NCBI RefSeq assembly: GCF_017993425.1
Contig: NZ_JAGOMQ010000007.1
Coordinates: 56,211 to 120,210 of the forward strand
Source: Amaricoccus sp.
GTDB lineage: Bacteria; Pseudomonadota; Alphaproteobacteria; Rhodobacterales; Rhodobacteraceae
Length of the DNA stretch: 64,000 nt
Direction of reading: 5' to 3'
The notes beneath the pieces are model-generated. The model did no database searches. It was not told the DNA's origin and saw nothing but the letters and a program-made list of their open reading frames with translations. Made by a program: the position numbers and the translations under genes. Shown here one piece after another: positions 9,235 through 18,881 of this stretch (within the stretch, counting starts at the first letter, position 1; every line of letters starts with the position of its first letter).

Positions 9235-10386
9235 TCAATCCCTCAGGCTCTGCTCGCGCATCGCGTCGGCGAGGAGGTTGAGGCCCAGCACCAGGCTCAT
9301 GATGGCGAGGGCAGGGGGCAGGGCAGGGTGGACGTAGACGCGCAGGAGCTTGCGGCCCTCGTTGATCGTCGAGCCCCAGTCCGGGCTCTCCGGGCTGACG
9401 CCGAGGCCGAAGAAGCCGAGCGTCCCGAGGAGGATGGTGGTGTAGCCGATGCGGAGGCAGGCGTCGACGATCAGCGGGCCGCGGGCGTTCGGCAGGATCT
9501 CCCACATCATCACGTACCACGGGCTCTCGCCCCGGGTCTGCGCCGCGGCGACATAGTCGCGGGTCTTGATGTCGAGGGTGAGCCCGCGGACGATGCGGAA
9601 CACCGTGGGCGAGGAGATGAACACCACGGCGAGGAAGATGTTGAGCGTGTTGGCGTCCATCGCGATCCGCCCCGTCGGATCCCAGACCCCGATCACCCCG
9701 AGATAGACGAAGCCGCCGACGAGGAGCGTCGGCCCGAGATAGAACCACAGCGTCTCCGGCCGCTCGCGGAAGCGGCTCCAGAAGAACATGACGAAGAAGA
9801 GCACCGGAAAGACGAAGAGCACCGCCGCCATCGTGCCGGGGATCGCGGTCTGCCGGATCTCCGGGGTAACCAGCAGGTAGAAGAGCAGGATCACCGGGAA
9901 GGCCAGCACCAGGTTGGCGAGGAACGACAGCACCGTGTCGAGCCAGCCGCCGAAATACCCCGCCGGCAGGCCGAGCATGATGCCCACCATGTAGGCGAAG
10001 AGCGTGGCGAGCGGCGCGATCACCATCACCGAGCGCGAGCCCCAGACCATTCGGCTGAACACGTCGCGCCCGAGCGCGTCGCCGCCGAAGAGATAGGGCA
10101 GGCCGGAGGCGGGGTCGATCGAGCCCGGCGGCTTGTTGCGCAGCGCGCTGATCTGCGCATAGGGGTCGAACAGCGCCACGTGGTCGGCGAGGATCGCGGT
10201 CAGCGCCCAGAACACCACCAGCGTGAAGCCGACCGTGCCGATCACCGTGTAGAAGATCCGCCCGTAGAGCCCCAGCCGCCGCCTGCGCGCGCAGCTGACG
10301 GCGAGGATCAGCGCCAGCCCGATCCAGACCGGCCAGAACTGCGCCAGCGTGCGGGCGAGGATGGCGAGCGGCGTCAGCGCCTCCAT
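9235..10386 (-). CDS. Peptide/opine ABC transporter permease (DppC-like)
   Basis: A 383-residue inner-membrane permease, longer than the common 290-300 residues of DppC. It carries an N-terminal pair of hydrophobic segments and an inserted periplasmic stretch (DPYAQISALRNKPPG) before the conserved GTDALGRD-like segment, here GGDALGRDVFSRM. The EAA cytoplasmic loop is seen as AAAQTRGESPWYVM. Such long DppC forms go with long DppB partners in this subgroup. Its ATG overlaps the stop of the DppB gene (TGATGG), giving coupled translation. Confidence 0.9.
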   Translation of the reverse strand: MEALTPLAILARTLAQFWPVWIGLALILAVSCARRRRLGLYGRIFYTVIGTVGFTLVVFWALTAILADHVALFDPYAQISALRNKPPGSIDPASGLPYLFGGDALGRDVFSRMVWGSRSVMVIAPLATLFAYMVGIMLGLPAGYFGGWLDTVLSFLANLVLAFPVILLFYLLVTPEIRQTAIPGTMAAVLFVFPVLFFVMFFWSRFRERPETLWFYLGPTLLVGGFVYLGVIGVWDPTGRIAMDANTLNIFLAVVFISSPTVFRIVRGLTLDIKTRDYVAAAQTRGESPWYVMMWEILPNARGPLIVDACLRIGYTTILLGTLGFFGLGVSPESPDWGSTINEGRKLLRVYVHPALPPALAIMSLVLGLNLLADAMREQSLRD

Positions 10387-11342
10387 CAGCCGCTCACCCG
10401 GATGCGCGGGTTGAGCCAGACATAGCCGATGTCGGAGATGAGCTGCGTGACCAGCACGATCACCACCGCGACGATCGAGCAGGCGAGGAGCAGGTTGATG
10501 TCGTTGTTCGCCGCGCCCTCGATCAGCAGCCAGCCGAAGCCGCGGTAGTTGAAGAGCGTCTCGACGATGACCACGCCGGTCAGCAGCCAGGGGAATTGCA
10601 GCATGATCACCGTGAAGGGCGCGATCAGCGCGTTGCGGAGCGCGTGCCGCATCACCACGCCGCGGAAGCTCACGCCCTTCAGCCGCGCGGTGCGGATGTA
10701 TTGCTGGGTCATCACCTCGGCCATCGAGGCCCGCGTCATCCGCGCGATGTAGCCCATGCCGTAGATGGCGATGGTCAGCACGGGCAGGGCGAAGTTGTAG
10801 AGGGTGATCCCCTCGTCCGCCGCCGAGGTCGCCGAGCCGGAGAACCATTGCAGCCCGACCATCTGGCTCGCGAAGATCACCGTCAGCACCACGCCCGAGA
10901 CGTATTCCGGCGTCGAGGTCGTGGCGATGGCGATGGTCGAGAGCGCCCGGTCCTGGAACGAGCCCTCGCGCATCCCCGCCAGCACCCCGATCAGCAGCGC
11001 GCCGGGGATCATCACCACCATCACCCAGAACATCAGCTTGGCGGTGAGCCACAGCCGCGGCCACAGCACCTCCGAGACCGGCGCGTTGAACCGCGACGAG
11101 CGCCCGAAATCGCCCTGCACGGCCCCGCCCAGCCACTCGCCGTAGCGGACGAGGAAGGGTCGGTTGAAGCCGTTCTGGTCGAGCCAGACCTGGACCTGCT
11201 GCTCGGTGATGCGGCTGCCCGTCTGCTCCTTGGCGAGCTTGACGAGGTTCGGCTTGAGGTTGACCAGCGAGAACACGATCAGCGTCAGGCAGAGCGCCGT
11301 CAGCAGGATCACCCCGATGCGTTTCGCGAGAAAGACGACCAC
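10386..11342 (-). CDS. Peptide/opine ABC transporter permease (DppB-like)
   Basis: A 318-residue inner-membrane permease that starts with the hallmark MVVFLAKRIGVILLTALCLT helix. The periplasmic stretch with DQNGFNRPFLVRYGEWL is the DppB family equivalent of the LGLDRPLYVQY region. The EAA loop is TARLKGVSFRGVVMRHALRN. It pairs with the DppC-like protein and is preceded by the binding-protein gene 61 bp upstream, in the order SBP-B-C-ATPase. Confidence 0.92.
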   Translation of the reverse strand: MVVFLAKRIGVILLTALCLTLIVFSLVNLKPNLVKLAKEQTGSRITEQQVQVWLDQNGFNRPFLVRYGEWLGGAVQGDFGRSSRFNAPVSEVLWPRLWLTAKLMFWVMVVMIPGALLIGVLAGMREGSFQDRALSTIAIATTSTPEYVSGVVLTVIFASQMVGLQWFSGSATSAADEGITLYNFALPVLTIAIYGMGYIARMTRASMAEVMTQQYIRTARLKGVSFRGVVMRHALRNALIAPFTVIMLQFPWLLTGVVIVETLFNYRGFGWLLIEGAANNDINLLLACSIVAVVIVLVTQLISDIGYVWLNPRIRVSG

Positions 11343-11403
11343 GGCCCCTTGCTCCCTCGGTAAGCCCCGGCGCGAACGCCGGGGCGGGTGGCGTGGGGAT
11401 GGC

Positions 11404-13134
11404 TCAGGAGGCGAGCCAGGTCTTCTCCAGATGGATCTCGAAGGTCGGGTGCATGACGAGGCCGTGGACGTCGTCGGTCATGTGCCGGAAGGTCGAGCGC
11501 CAGTAGGCCTGGATCAGGATCCCGCTGTCCTGGATGATCTTCTCCATCTTGGCCATCACCTCGCGCCGCTTGTCCGGATCGGCGATCGCATAGGCCTCGG
11601 CCAGGAGCGCGTCGAACTCCGGATCGGCGAATCCGGTCTCGTTCCATGGCTCGCCCGAGCGATAGGCCAGCGCATAGACCTGCACCCCGAGCGGCCGCAT
11701 GTTCCACTCGGTCGAGGAGAAGGGATAGCCCGTCCAGTTGTTCCAGAAGGTGTTGCCCGGCAGCACCGTGCGCTTGCAGTTGATCCCCGCGTCGCGCAGC
11801 TGCGCGGCCACCGCGTCGCAGGTGTTGCGGTTGAAGTCGTCGTCAAGCGAGATCAGCTCGATCTCGGTGTCGGCGTGTCCGGCCTCGGCCATCAGCGCCT
11901 TGGCCTTGGCCGGGTCGCGGGCCGGGGCAGGGAGCTCGAAATACTCCGGATGCATCGGTCCGACATGGTGGTTGTCGGCCTTGCGCCCCAGCCCCTGGTA
12001 GCCGAGGTCGAGCACCACCTGGTTGTCGACGGCGAGCTGCACGGCGTTCCGGACCTTCTGGTCGTCGAACGGCGGCTGGGTGACGTTCATCCGCACGCAG
12101 AGCGTGTTGGCCGTCACCGCCTCGGACTTGGCGAGACCGAGCCCGTCGAAGATCTCGACATAGGAGGGCGGGGTCTCGTAGCTCGTGTGGATCTCGCGCG
12201 CCTCGTAGGCGGCGATCGTCGCCGAGGGATCGGTGCCGTAGTCGACATACTCGACCCCGTCGAGGAAGACCGGCCCCATGTCCGGCACGGCGTCGCCCCA
12301 CCAGGCCCCGTTCGTGCGCTTCTTGTAGACGCCGCGCACGCCGACCTCGGTCGAGACCAGCTCCCACGGGCCGGTGCCCACCGGATCGACCGACAGGTCC
12401 CCCGTGAAGCCGCGGTGCACGATCAGCGCCGGATAATCGGCGAAGTTCGGGATGATGGTGATGTCCGGGTTGGCGAGATGCAGCCTGACGGTGAGGTCGT
12501 CGACCTTCTCGATCGCGCCGTCGCGCGCGCCGAAGATCTCGCGCACCTGCTCCTCCTGCACGACGGTGCCGTCCTCCTTGGTGACGTCGCCGACGAACTT
12601 CTCCTCGCCCTTCTTCTCGAGCAGGGCGGCCATGCGCGTGCCCATCGAGTTGTTCGGCACATGGCTCTCGCACCACCGCGACAGGTTGAACACCACGTCG
12701 TCGGCGTTGAACGCGTCGCCATTGTTCCAGGTCACGCCCTTGCGGACATGGAGCGTGTACTCGTCCGCCTTGTCGTTGACCTCCCAGCTCTCGAGGAGCC
12801 AGGGCTGGAAGGTGAAGTCCGCGGTGTAGCGCACCAGCGGCTCGACGATCAGCCGGCCCTGGTTGCCTTTCTGCGACCAGTCGAAAATGCGCGGGTCGTC
12901 CATGCGCATCACCTGCATGGCGATCTTGATGACGCCGCCGGGCACGGGCTCCTGCGCGCGCGCCCGGGTCGGCATGGTCAGCCCGAGCATCCCCCAGGCG
13001 CCGGCGCCGGTGACGCCGAGCGCCGTCGCCGTGGCGAGGAACTCGCGGCGATCGAGCCGGCCCGCGCGCGCGGCCGCCGCCATGCGCAGGACCGCGGAAT
13101 GCGGCGGCTTGCCGTTGATCGTCGGGATGTCCAT
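11404..13134 (-). CDS. ABC transporter substrate-binding protein, family 5, Tat-exported
   Basis: A 576-residue periplasmic solute-binding protein of the peptide/nickel/opine (family 5) group. A twin-arginine signal with DRREFL (Arg29-Arg30) is followed by a hydrophobic run and an ARA|QE cleavage site near residue 60. ATG 13134 is chosen over an earlier in-frame start at 13173 because GGGAG precedes it and the frame then begins cleanly. Tat export of this class is common in Rhodobacterales. The ligand cannot be named from sequence. It heads a four-gene operon; a divergent SulP gene begins 266 bp away. Confidence 0.9.
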   Translation of the reverse strand: MDIPTINGKPPHSAVLRMAAAARAGRLDRREFLATATALGVTGAGAWGMLGLTMPTRARAQEPVPGGVIKIAMQVMRMDDPRIFDWSQKGNQGRLIVEPLVRYTADFTFQPWLLESWEVNDKADEYTLHVRKGVTWNNGDAFNADDVVFNLSRWCESHVPNNSMGTRMAALLEKKGEEKFVGDVTKEDGTVVQEEQVREIFGARDGAIEKVDDLTVRLHLANPDITIIPNFADYPALIVHRGFTGDLSVDPVGTGPWELVSTEVGVRGVYKKRTNGAWWGDAVPDMGPVFLDGVEYVDYGTDPSATIAAYEAREIHTSYETPPSYVEIFDGLGLAKSEAVTANTLCVRMNVTQPPFDDQKVRNAVQLAVDNQVVLDLGYQGLGRKADNHHVGPMHPEYFELPAPARDPAKAKALMAEAGHADTEIELISLDDDFNRNTCDAVAAQLRDAGINCKRTVLPGNTFWNNWTGYPFSSTEWNMRPLGVQVYALAYRSGEPWNETGFADPEFDALLAEAYAIADPDKRREVMAKMEKIIQDSGILIQAYWRSTFRHMTDDVHGLVMHPTFEIHLEKTWLAS

Positions 13135-13400
13135 GATCGTCGTCTCCCTGTTGTTTTTTCGGCCGGCCCCCATGGCATTGCAGAACGAAAACCGCCCGCG
13201 GTCAACCGGTCATTCCGTGAGCGACGCCCTGAGCGGCGGGGCCACGGCAGGGGACAGCCATCACGACCCCGCGCCTATATCGGATAAGCGAGATTATGTA
13301 ACCAATCCCGACAACCCCTGACGGCGCGGCCCGGCGCCCTTGCCTCCCGCGCCGGAAAGCGCCACCACTCCCGCAACTCCCGCGACGGCGAAGCCCCCCG

Positions 13401-15131
13401 ATGCCCACACCATCCCCTGTGGCCCTGACCAAACCCGCGCCGAAACCCGCGCCGGGCTTCGGTCCCACGGCGAGCTTCGCCGAGCTCTACACCCCGAAGC
13501 TCGTCACCGTGCTGCGCGAAGGCTACGGGCCCCGGCAGCTCCGCTCCGACGCCGTCGCCGGGCTCACCGTGGCGATCGTCGCGCTGCCGCTCAGCATGGC
13601 CATCGCCATCGCCTCCGGCGTCACGCCGGCCCAGGGCCTCTTCACCGCCATCGTCGGCGGCTTCCTCGTCTCGGCGCTCGGCGGCTCGCGCTTCCAGATC
13701 GGCGGCCCCGCCGGCGCGTTCATCGTGCTCGTCTCCGCCACCGTCGCCGAGCACGGCGTCGACGGGCTGATCCTCGCCACCGCGATCTCCGGGCTGCTGC
13801 TGGTCGGCGCCGGCTTCCTGCGCCTCGGAACCTACGTCAAGTTCATCCCGTTCCCGGTGACCGTCGGCTTCACCGCCGGGATCGCCGTCATCATATTCGC
13901 CAGCCAGTTGAAGGAGATATTTGGCCTTTCGCTGGAACACGAGCCCGGCGCGCTCCTCGAGCGTCTGCCCGCGCTCTGGGGCGCGCGCGCCACGGCGCAC
14001 CCGGCCGCCATCGCCGTCTCGGCCGGGACCATCGCCGTCATCCTCGCGCTCCGCCGCTTCCGCCCGCACTGGCCGGGGATGCTGGTCGCCGTCGGGCTCG
14101 CCGCCGCGGCGACGGCGGCGTTCTCGCTGCCGGTCCACACCATCGGCAGCCAGTATGGCGGCATCCCCTCGGGCCTGCCCTCGCCGCACCTGCCCGAGCT
14201 CAGCCTCGAGCTCGTCTCCGCGGTCCTGCCCGCCGCCGTCGCCTTCACCCTCCTCGGCGCGATCGAGTCGCTCCTCTCCGCCGTCGTCGCCGACGGCATG
14301 ACCGGGCGTCGGCACCGCTCGAACTGCGAGCTGGTGGCGCAGGGCGTGGCCAATGTCGGCTCGGCGCTCTTCGGCGGCTTCTGCGTCACCGGCACGATCG
14401 CCCGCACCGCCACCAACGTCCGCGCCGGCGCGCACGGGCCGGTGTCGGGGATGCTGCACTCCGCCTTCCTGCTGCTCTTCATGCTCGTCGCCGCGCCGCT
14501 CGCCGCCTTCATCCCGCTGGCGGCGCTCGCCGGCGTGCTGGCGGTCGTCGCCTGGAACATGATCGAGAAGCCGGCCATCGCCGTGCTCGTCCGCTCCGGC
14601 TGGGGCGACGCCGCGGTGCTCGGCGTCACCTTCCTGCTGACGATCTTCCGCGACCTGACCGAGGCGATCATCGTCGGCTTCGCGCTCGGCTCGGTGCTCT
14701 TCATCAACCGGATGAGCCAGCAGGCGGCGGTCGAGACCGAGACGCCCTTCGTCGGCCAGGACGTCGCCGACGCCGGCACCGGCTACGACGAGGCGACGGC
14801 CGCCAACCCCGCCGTCGTGGTCTACCACATCACCGGCGCGTTCTTCTTCGGCGCGGCCGCCTCGATCGGCTCGGTCCTCGACTCGATCCAGGACACCAAC
14901 CGCGCCCTCGTCCTCGACTTCGCCCTGGTGCCCTTCCTCGATTCCACCGGCGCCAACGTCGTCGAGGGCCTCGCGCGCAAGTCGCATCGCCGCGGCGTCC
15001 GTCTCTACATCGCCGCCGCCAACCCCGAGATCCGCCGGGCGCTGCTCACCCACGGCGTCCGCCCGCCCGAGGCCCGCTTCACCTCGACCGTGGCGAGCGC
15101 GCTGGCCCGCGAGGCCGAGCGCGCCTCGTGA
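13401..15131 (+). CDS. SulP family inorganic anion transporter with STAS domain
   Basis: A 576-residue inner-membrane transporter of the SLC26/SulP family (sulfate, bicarbonate or other anions). The membrane domain begins with the family motif near DAVAGLTVAIVALPLSMA and continues through about residue 420. A cytoplasmic STAS domain follows (about 440-560) and contains LDSTGANV, the loop equivalent to the regulatory DSxG of anti-sigma-factor antagonists. Which anion is moved is not visible; no carbonic anhydrase or sulfate gene is adjacent. It is followed after 27 bp by miaA in the same frame and is probably co-transcribed. Confidence 0.92.
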   Translation: MPTPSPVALTKPAPKPAPGFGPTASFAELYTPKLVTVLREGYGPRQLRSDAVAGLTVAIVALPLSMAIAIASGVTPAQGLFTAIVGGFLVSALGGSRFQIGGPAGAFIVLVSATVAEHGVDGLILATAISGLLLVGAGFLRLGTYVKFIPFPVTVGFTAGIAVIIFASQLKEIFGLSLEHEPGALLERLPALWGARATAHPAAIAVSAGTIAVILALRRFRPHWPGMLVAVGLAAAATAAFSLPVHTIGSQYGGIPSGLPSPHLPELSLELVSAVLPAAVAFTLLGAIESLLSAVVADGMTGRRHRSNCELVAQGVANVGSALFGGFCVTGTIARTATNVRAGAHGPVSGMLHSAFLLLFMLVAAPLAAFIPLAALAGVLAVVAWNMIEKPAIAVLVRSGWGDAAVLGVTFLLTIFRDLTEAIIVGFALGSVLFINRMSQQAAVETETPFVGQDVADAGTGYDEATAANPAVVVYHITGAFFFGAAASIGSVLDSIQDTNRALVLDFALVPFLDSTGANVVEGLARKSHRRGVRLYIAAANPEIRRALLTHGVRPPEARFTSTVASALAREAERAS

Positions 15132-15158
15132 GCGCATCCTGAGCCGGAGCCGGACGCC

Positions 15159-16049
15159 TTGCGCCCGATCCTGATCGCCGGCCCGACCGCCAGCGGCAAG
15201 TCGGCGCTGGCGCTGGCGCTGGCCGAGCGCGACGGCGGCGTCGTCGTCAACGCCGACGCGCTGCAGGTCTACGCCTGCTGGCGCGTGCTGACCGCGCGAC
15301 CCTCCGACGCCGACCTCGCCTGCGCGCCGCACCGCCTCTACGGCCACGTCCCCTGCGACGCCCCCTACTCCGTCGGCGCCTGGCTCGCCGAGGCCACGGC
15401 CGCGCTCGCCGAGGCCCGAGCCGCCGGCCGCCGGCCGATCGTCGTCGGCGGGACGGGCCTCTACTTCGAGGCGCTGACCCGCGGCCTCGCCGTCATCCCG
15501 CCGACGCCGCCCGAGGTGCGCGCCCGCGCCATGGCCCGCCTCGCCGAGGGCGGCCGCGCCGCGCTCGAGGCCGACCTCGCCCGCGACGACCCCGAGACGC
15601 TCGCCGGCCTCGACCGCCGGAACCCGATGCGGCTGATGCGCGCCTGGGAGGTCGTCGCCGCCACCGGCCGCGGCCTCGCCGCCTGGCGGCGCGACCCCGC
15701 CCCGCCGGCCCTGCCCCTCAATGCCACCGCGCACGTGGTCGTCGAGGTCGACAAATCCCGCCTCGCCAATATCATCCGCGCGAGAATTGATAAGATGATC
15801 GAAGCCGGCGCGGTCGACGAATGCCGCCGCTTCCTCGCCGGCGGCCACGACCTCGCCGCCCCCTCCGGCCGGGCGATCGGCGCGGCCGAGCTCGCCGCCT
15901 TTCTCGACGGCCGCCTCCCCCTCGACGCCGCCCGCGAGGCCATGGCCATCGCCACCCGCCAATACGCCAAACGCCAGCGCAGCTGGCTGCGCAACCGCAT
16001 GGCCGACTGGCCCCGCATCGACGCGGGCGGCATCGGCAATATCAAATGA
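15159..16049 (+). CDS. miaA: tRNA dimethylallyltransferase
   Basis: A 296-residue enzyme that transfers a dimethylallyl group to N6 of A37 in tRNAs reading UNN codons. Walker A is GPTASGKS at residues 8-15. NADALQVYACWRVLTARPS follows, the alphaproteobacterial form of the DSMQVYR substrate motif. GGTGLYFEALTRGL and the RNPMRLMRAWEV helix are conserved, and the C-terminal QYAKRQRSWLRNR is a family signature. The start is TTG 15159: upstream the same frame reaches the SulP stop without any ATG or GTG, so this weak start is forced. Confidence 0.95.
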   Translation: MRPILIAGPTASGKSALALALAERDGGVVVNADALQVYACWRVLTARPSDADLACAPHRLYGHVPCDAPYSVGAWLAEATAALAEARAAGRRPIVVGGTGLYFEALTRGLAVIPPTPPEVRARAMARLAEGGRAALEADLARDDPETLAGLDRRNPMRLMRAWEVVAATGRGLAAWRRDPAPPALPLNATAHVVVEVDKSRLANIIRARIDKMIEAGAVDECRRFLAGGHDLAAPSGRAIGAAELAAFLDGRLPLDAAREAMAIATRQYAKRQRSWLRNRMADWPRIDAGGIGNIK

Positions 16050-16153
16050 TGTCAATCCTCTGACGCCATAACCTCCGCTGCTTCCGGACGCTTTCCCGCC
16101 GCGTCACGCGCATGCGCCAGCCACGCAGGCGCGCGCGGATCGGCGGCACAGGC

Positions 16154-17104
16154 TCACCCCGACACCGGCGCCACCCGCTTGCGGTGCGCGCTCATCAGCA
16201 CCGCCACCGCGCAGGAGGCGAGCCGGCTCTCCACGCTGTCCGCCCGGCTGGTCAGGATGATCGGCACCCGCGCCCCGAGCACGATCCCGGCGGAATCCGC
16301 GTCCATCAGGAAGGTCAGGCTCTTCGCCAGCATGTTGCCCGCCTCGAGGTCCGGCACCACCAGCACGTCCGCCTGGCCCGCCACCGGCCCGCCGATCCCC
16401 TTGATCCGCGCCGCGTCCGGGCTGATCGCGTTGTCGAAGGCGAGCGGCCCGTCGAGGACGCCCCCGGTGATCTGCCCCCGCTCCGCCATCTTGCAGAGCG
16501 CCGCCGCCTCGATCGTGGTCAGGAGCTTGGGGTTCACCGTCTCCATCGCCGACAGGATCGCCACCTTCGGCGCCTCGTTGCCGATCGCATGCATCAGGTC
16601 GATCGCGTTCTGCACGATGTCGACCTTCTCCTCCAGCGTCGGCGCGATGTTGATCGCGGCGTCGGTGATCGCCAGCACGTTGTCGTGCCCGGGCACGTCC
16701 ATGATGAAGCAATGGCTGAGCCGCCGCTCCGTCCGCAGCCCGCTCTCCCGCCGCACCACCGCCGCGAGCAGCTCGTCGGTGTGGAGAGAGCCCTTCATCA
16801 GGATCTCCGCCCTGCCCTCCCGCACCAGCGCCACCGCCTTCTCCGCCGCCTCGTGGCTGTGCGCCGCGTCGACGATCTCGTAGCGCGAGACGTCGATCCC
16901 CGCCTCCCGCGCCGTCGCCGCGATCTTCTCCCGCGGCCCGACGAGGATCGGCACGATCAGCCCGAGCTCGGCCGCGTCGGTCGCGCCCTCGAGCGCCCCC
17001 GGCGAGCAGGGATGCGCCACCGCGGTCACCGCCGGCGGCAGCTCCCGAACCTGCGCGATCAGCCGGTCGTACTTGCGCGCCGCGCCGGGGATCGTCTTGC
17101 TCAC
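16154..17104 (-). CDS. Phosphate acetyl/butyryltransferase family protein
   Basis: A 316-residue protein of the PTA/PTB fold. Recognisable blocks are AVAHPCSPGALEGATDAAEL, LMKGSLHTDELLAAV, SHCFIMDVPGHD, ITDAAINIAPTLEEKVDI and GPLAFDNAISPDAARIKG. It interconverts acyl-CoA and acyl phosphate in the cytoplasm. This short form is often annotated as phosphate acetyltransferase, or as the C-terminal half of a bifunctional enoyl-CoA hydratase/PTA; here no hydratase domain is attached. GTG 17104 is chosen because GAAAGGAC precedes it and the residues before it belong to the upstream gene's shadow. An acetate kinase gene is not adjacent. Confidence 0.87.
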   Translation of the reverse strand: MSKTIPGAARKYDRLIAQVRELPPAVTAVAHPCSPGALEGATDAAELGLIVPILVGPREKIAATAREAGIDVSRYEIVDAAHSHEAAEKAVALVREGRAEILMKGSLHTDELLAAVVRRESGLRTERRLSHCFIMDVPGHDNVLAITDAAINIAPTLEEKVDIVQNAIDLMHAIGNEAPKVAILSAMETVNPKLLTTIEAAALCKMAERGQITGGVLDGPLAFDNAISPDAARIKGIGGPVAGQADVLVVPDLEAGNMLAKSLTFLMDADSAGIVLGARVPIILTSRADSVESRLASCAVAVLMSAHRKRVAPVSG

Positions 17105-17130
17105 GGGGGGTGTCCTTTCGAGAAACCGCG

Positions 17131-18030
17131 TCAGCCCTCGACCACCACGTACTCGGCGATGGCGGTCGACTGCAGCGCAAAGAAGTTGTCGTCGGCGATC
17201 AGCGTCACCCGGGTCGCGCCCGCGTCGTCGCGCCAGACCGAGATGCCCTCGTAGTTGTCGACGCTCCCCGGACCGGTCTCGAGCAGCGTCACGCCCTCGT
17301 CGAACCCGTCGGCGCCGAGCTCGTAGCGGCGCACCCGCGTCGCGAAGCCGCTGTACCAGGCGAAGGCCCGCTCCAGCACGTAGAACCTCCCGTCCGGCCC
17401 GAAATCCGCGCCCGACACCAGGAACTCGCCCGAGCGCGGGATCTGCAGCTCCTTGTCCCAGATCCCGTCGCGCAGGCGATAGACCGGGAACGGCCGGTCG
17501 AGCTTGCCCGACCGCTCGGGGATCGCATAGAGCGCGCCTGCCCCGTCGATGGCGATCGCCTCCAGCGCCGAGTTGCCCTGCATCCGCTTGAAGTCGGGAT
17601 GGCTCGGCACCCGGATCGCCGGCCCGTCGATGTCGTCGTAGCGCCGGATGCGGTGGAACCCCTCGAAGCTCACGTAGACCCGCCCCTCGGCGTCGAGCGC
17701 CACGCCCTCGGCGTCGGCCTCCTCGCCGCTCGGCAGCGGGTCGCCGTCGATGGCGTGCAGCCGCCCGATCCCGGTCAGCTCCGCCGCCTCCGGCGCGCCG
17801 TCCCCGCGCTCGAAGCGTCCCGTGGCCCAGCTGCCGCGGTCGCTGATCGCGAGGAAGGTCCGCCCGCCGTCCGCCACCTCGATCGCCGAGAAGCCGCCGA
17901 AGGCCGGGTCGTCGGCCGTCCACACGATGCGGCGCGCCAGCTCCAGCCGCGGCCCCGGCGAGGCCGCCTCGGCGAGCCCGATCGCGAGCGCGACGGCGAG
18001 CGTCAGCCCCCGGATCAATGCCGGCGTCAC
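17131..18030 (-). CDS. Esterase-like activity of phytase family protein, exported
   Basis: A 299-residue protein with a short N-terminal signal (hydrophobic GLTLAVALAIGLAEAA, about residues 9-24). The beta-propeller fold of the 'esterase-like activity of phytase' group follows: GGFSAIEVADGG, LAISDRGSWATG, DAEGVALDAEGRVYVSFEG and DNYEGISVWRD. In Rhodobacterales such proteins are periplasmic and of uncertain substrate, possibly phosphoesters. The start is GTG 18030, which overlaps the stop of mepA (GTGA), and no ATG is available near it. Family assignment is good; function is open. Confidence 0.82.
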   Translation of the reverse strand: MTPALIRGLTLAVALAIGLAEAASPGPRLELARRIVWTADDPAFGGFSAIEVADGGRTFLAISDRGSWATGRFERGDGAPEAAELTGIGRLHAIDGDPLPSGEEADAEGVALDAEGRVYVSFEGFHRIRRYDDIDGPAIRVPSHPDFKRMQGNSALEAIAIDGAGALYAIPERSGKLDRPFPVYRLRDGIWDKELQIPRSGEFLVSGADFGPDGRFYVLERAFAWYSGFATRVRRYELGADGFDEGVTLLETGPGSVDNYEGISVWRDDAGATRVTLIADDNFFALQSTAIAEYVVVEG

Positions 18031-18881
18031 TTCCAGTTCAGCACGGCGGCGCACTGCTCCGGCAGGTCGGCGAGGCGCAGCGGCGGCCGCTTCGGCGGGA
18101 CCGGCGCGTTCGGGTCGGGCGGCTCCAGCGCCTCGGTCACCCACCAGACCGCGTCGGCGCAGCCGTCGCCCGGCGGGATCGGATCGTTCGCGATGCACCC
18201 CGCCGCGCCTGGCGGGCACTTCAGCCGCACGTGGAAATGGTCGTCATGCCCCCACCACGGCCGCACCTTGCGCAGCCATTCCCGGTCGGACCGCTTCGCG
18301 TCGGCGCACATGGCGAGCTTCGCCGGCGCGGTGATGAAGATGCGCTCGACCTCCGGGTCGCGCGCCGCCGTCTCGACGATCGCCGCGAGCGCCGGGGTCC
18401 AGTTGCCGTTCACCTCGCGCTGGTTCGCCGCCTTGATCGTGTTCGACGACAGGCTCTCGCGCTGCGCCCGGCTGAGGTCGAGCCGCGTCGCCGGCAGCGT
18501 CCAGATGTCGACGTCGAGCCCGATCTGGTGGCTGGCGTGGCCCTTCACCGGCCCGCCGCGCGCCTGTCCGATGTCGCCGACATAGAGCCCCGCCCAGCCG
18601 TAGCGCGTCGCCTCGCGGCTCAGCCGCTCGATGAAGGCGATCATCTCGGGATGGCCCCAGTGATGGTTGCGCGACAACCGCATCGCCTGCCAGGTCGGCC
18701 CGCTCTCCGGCAATTGCACCGCCCCGGCGATGCAGCCCCGCGAGTAGCCGCCGATCGGCGTCGCCCGGTGGTCGGTCGGCGTCGACTTCGCCGCGAAGAG
18801 CGCCTGCGCCGTCTGCGCCCCGGCCATGGGCGCAAGCGCGGCGAGCGCGGCGAGCGCCAATGCGAAGAGCCGTCCGGTCAT
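18027..18881 (-). CDS. mepA: Penicillin-insensitive murein endopeptidase
   Basis: A 284-residue periplasmic metallo-endopeptidase that cleaves D-Ala-mDAP cross-links in peptidoglycan. The signal peptide is MTGRLFALALAALAALAPMAGA|QT. Zinc-ligand and core motifs are visible: GYSRGCIAGAVQLP, NHHWGHPEMI, GHASHQIGLDVDIW and WGHDDHFHVRL, the last two holding the His/Asp ligands of the LAS fold. Cysteines near the C-terminus (KCPPGAAGC, GDGC) match the family disulfides. The start overlaps the MFS gene stop (ATGA), placing it mid-operon. Confidence 0.95.
   Translation of the reverse strand: MTGRLFALALAALAALAPMAGAQTAQALFAAKSTPTDHRATPIGGYSRGCIAGAVQLPESGPTWQAMRLSRNHHWGHPEMIAFIERLSREATRYGWAGLYVGDIGQARGGPVKGHASHQIGLDVDIWTLPATRLDLSRAQRESLSSNTIKAANQREVNGNWTPALAAIVETAARDPEVERIFITAPAKLAMCADAKRSDREWLRKVRPWWGHDDHFHVRLKCPPGAAGCIANDPIPPGDGCADAVWWVTEALEPPDPNAPVPPKRPPLRLADLPEQCAAVLNWK

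Noticed and set aside
7021..10425. A 1134-codon plus-strand open frame
   Set aside because: It is antisense to the dual ATPase and DppC genes. Its composition (His/Arg/Asp/Gly runs) is what high-GC DNA gives opposite real genes, and the minus-strand proteins have all family motifs.
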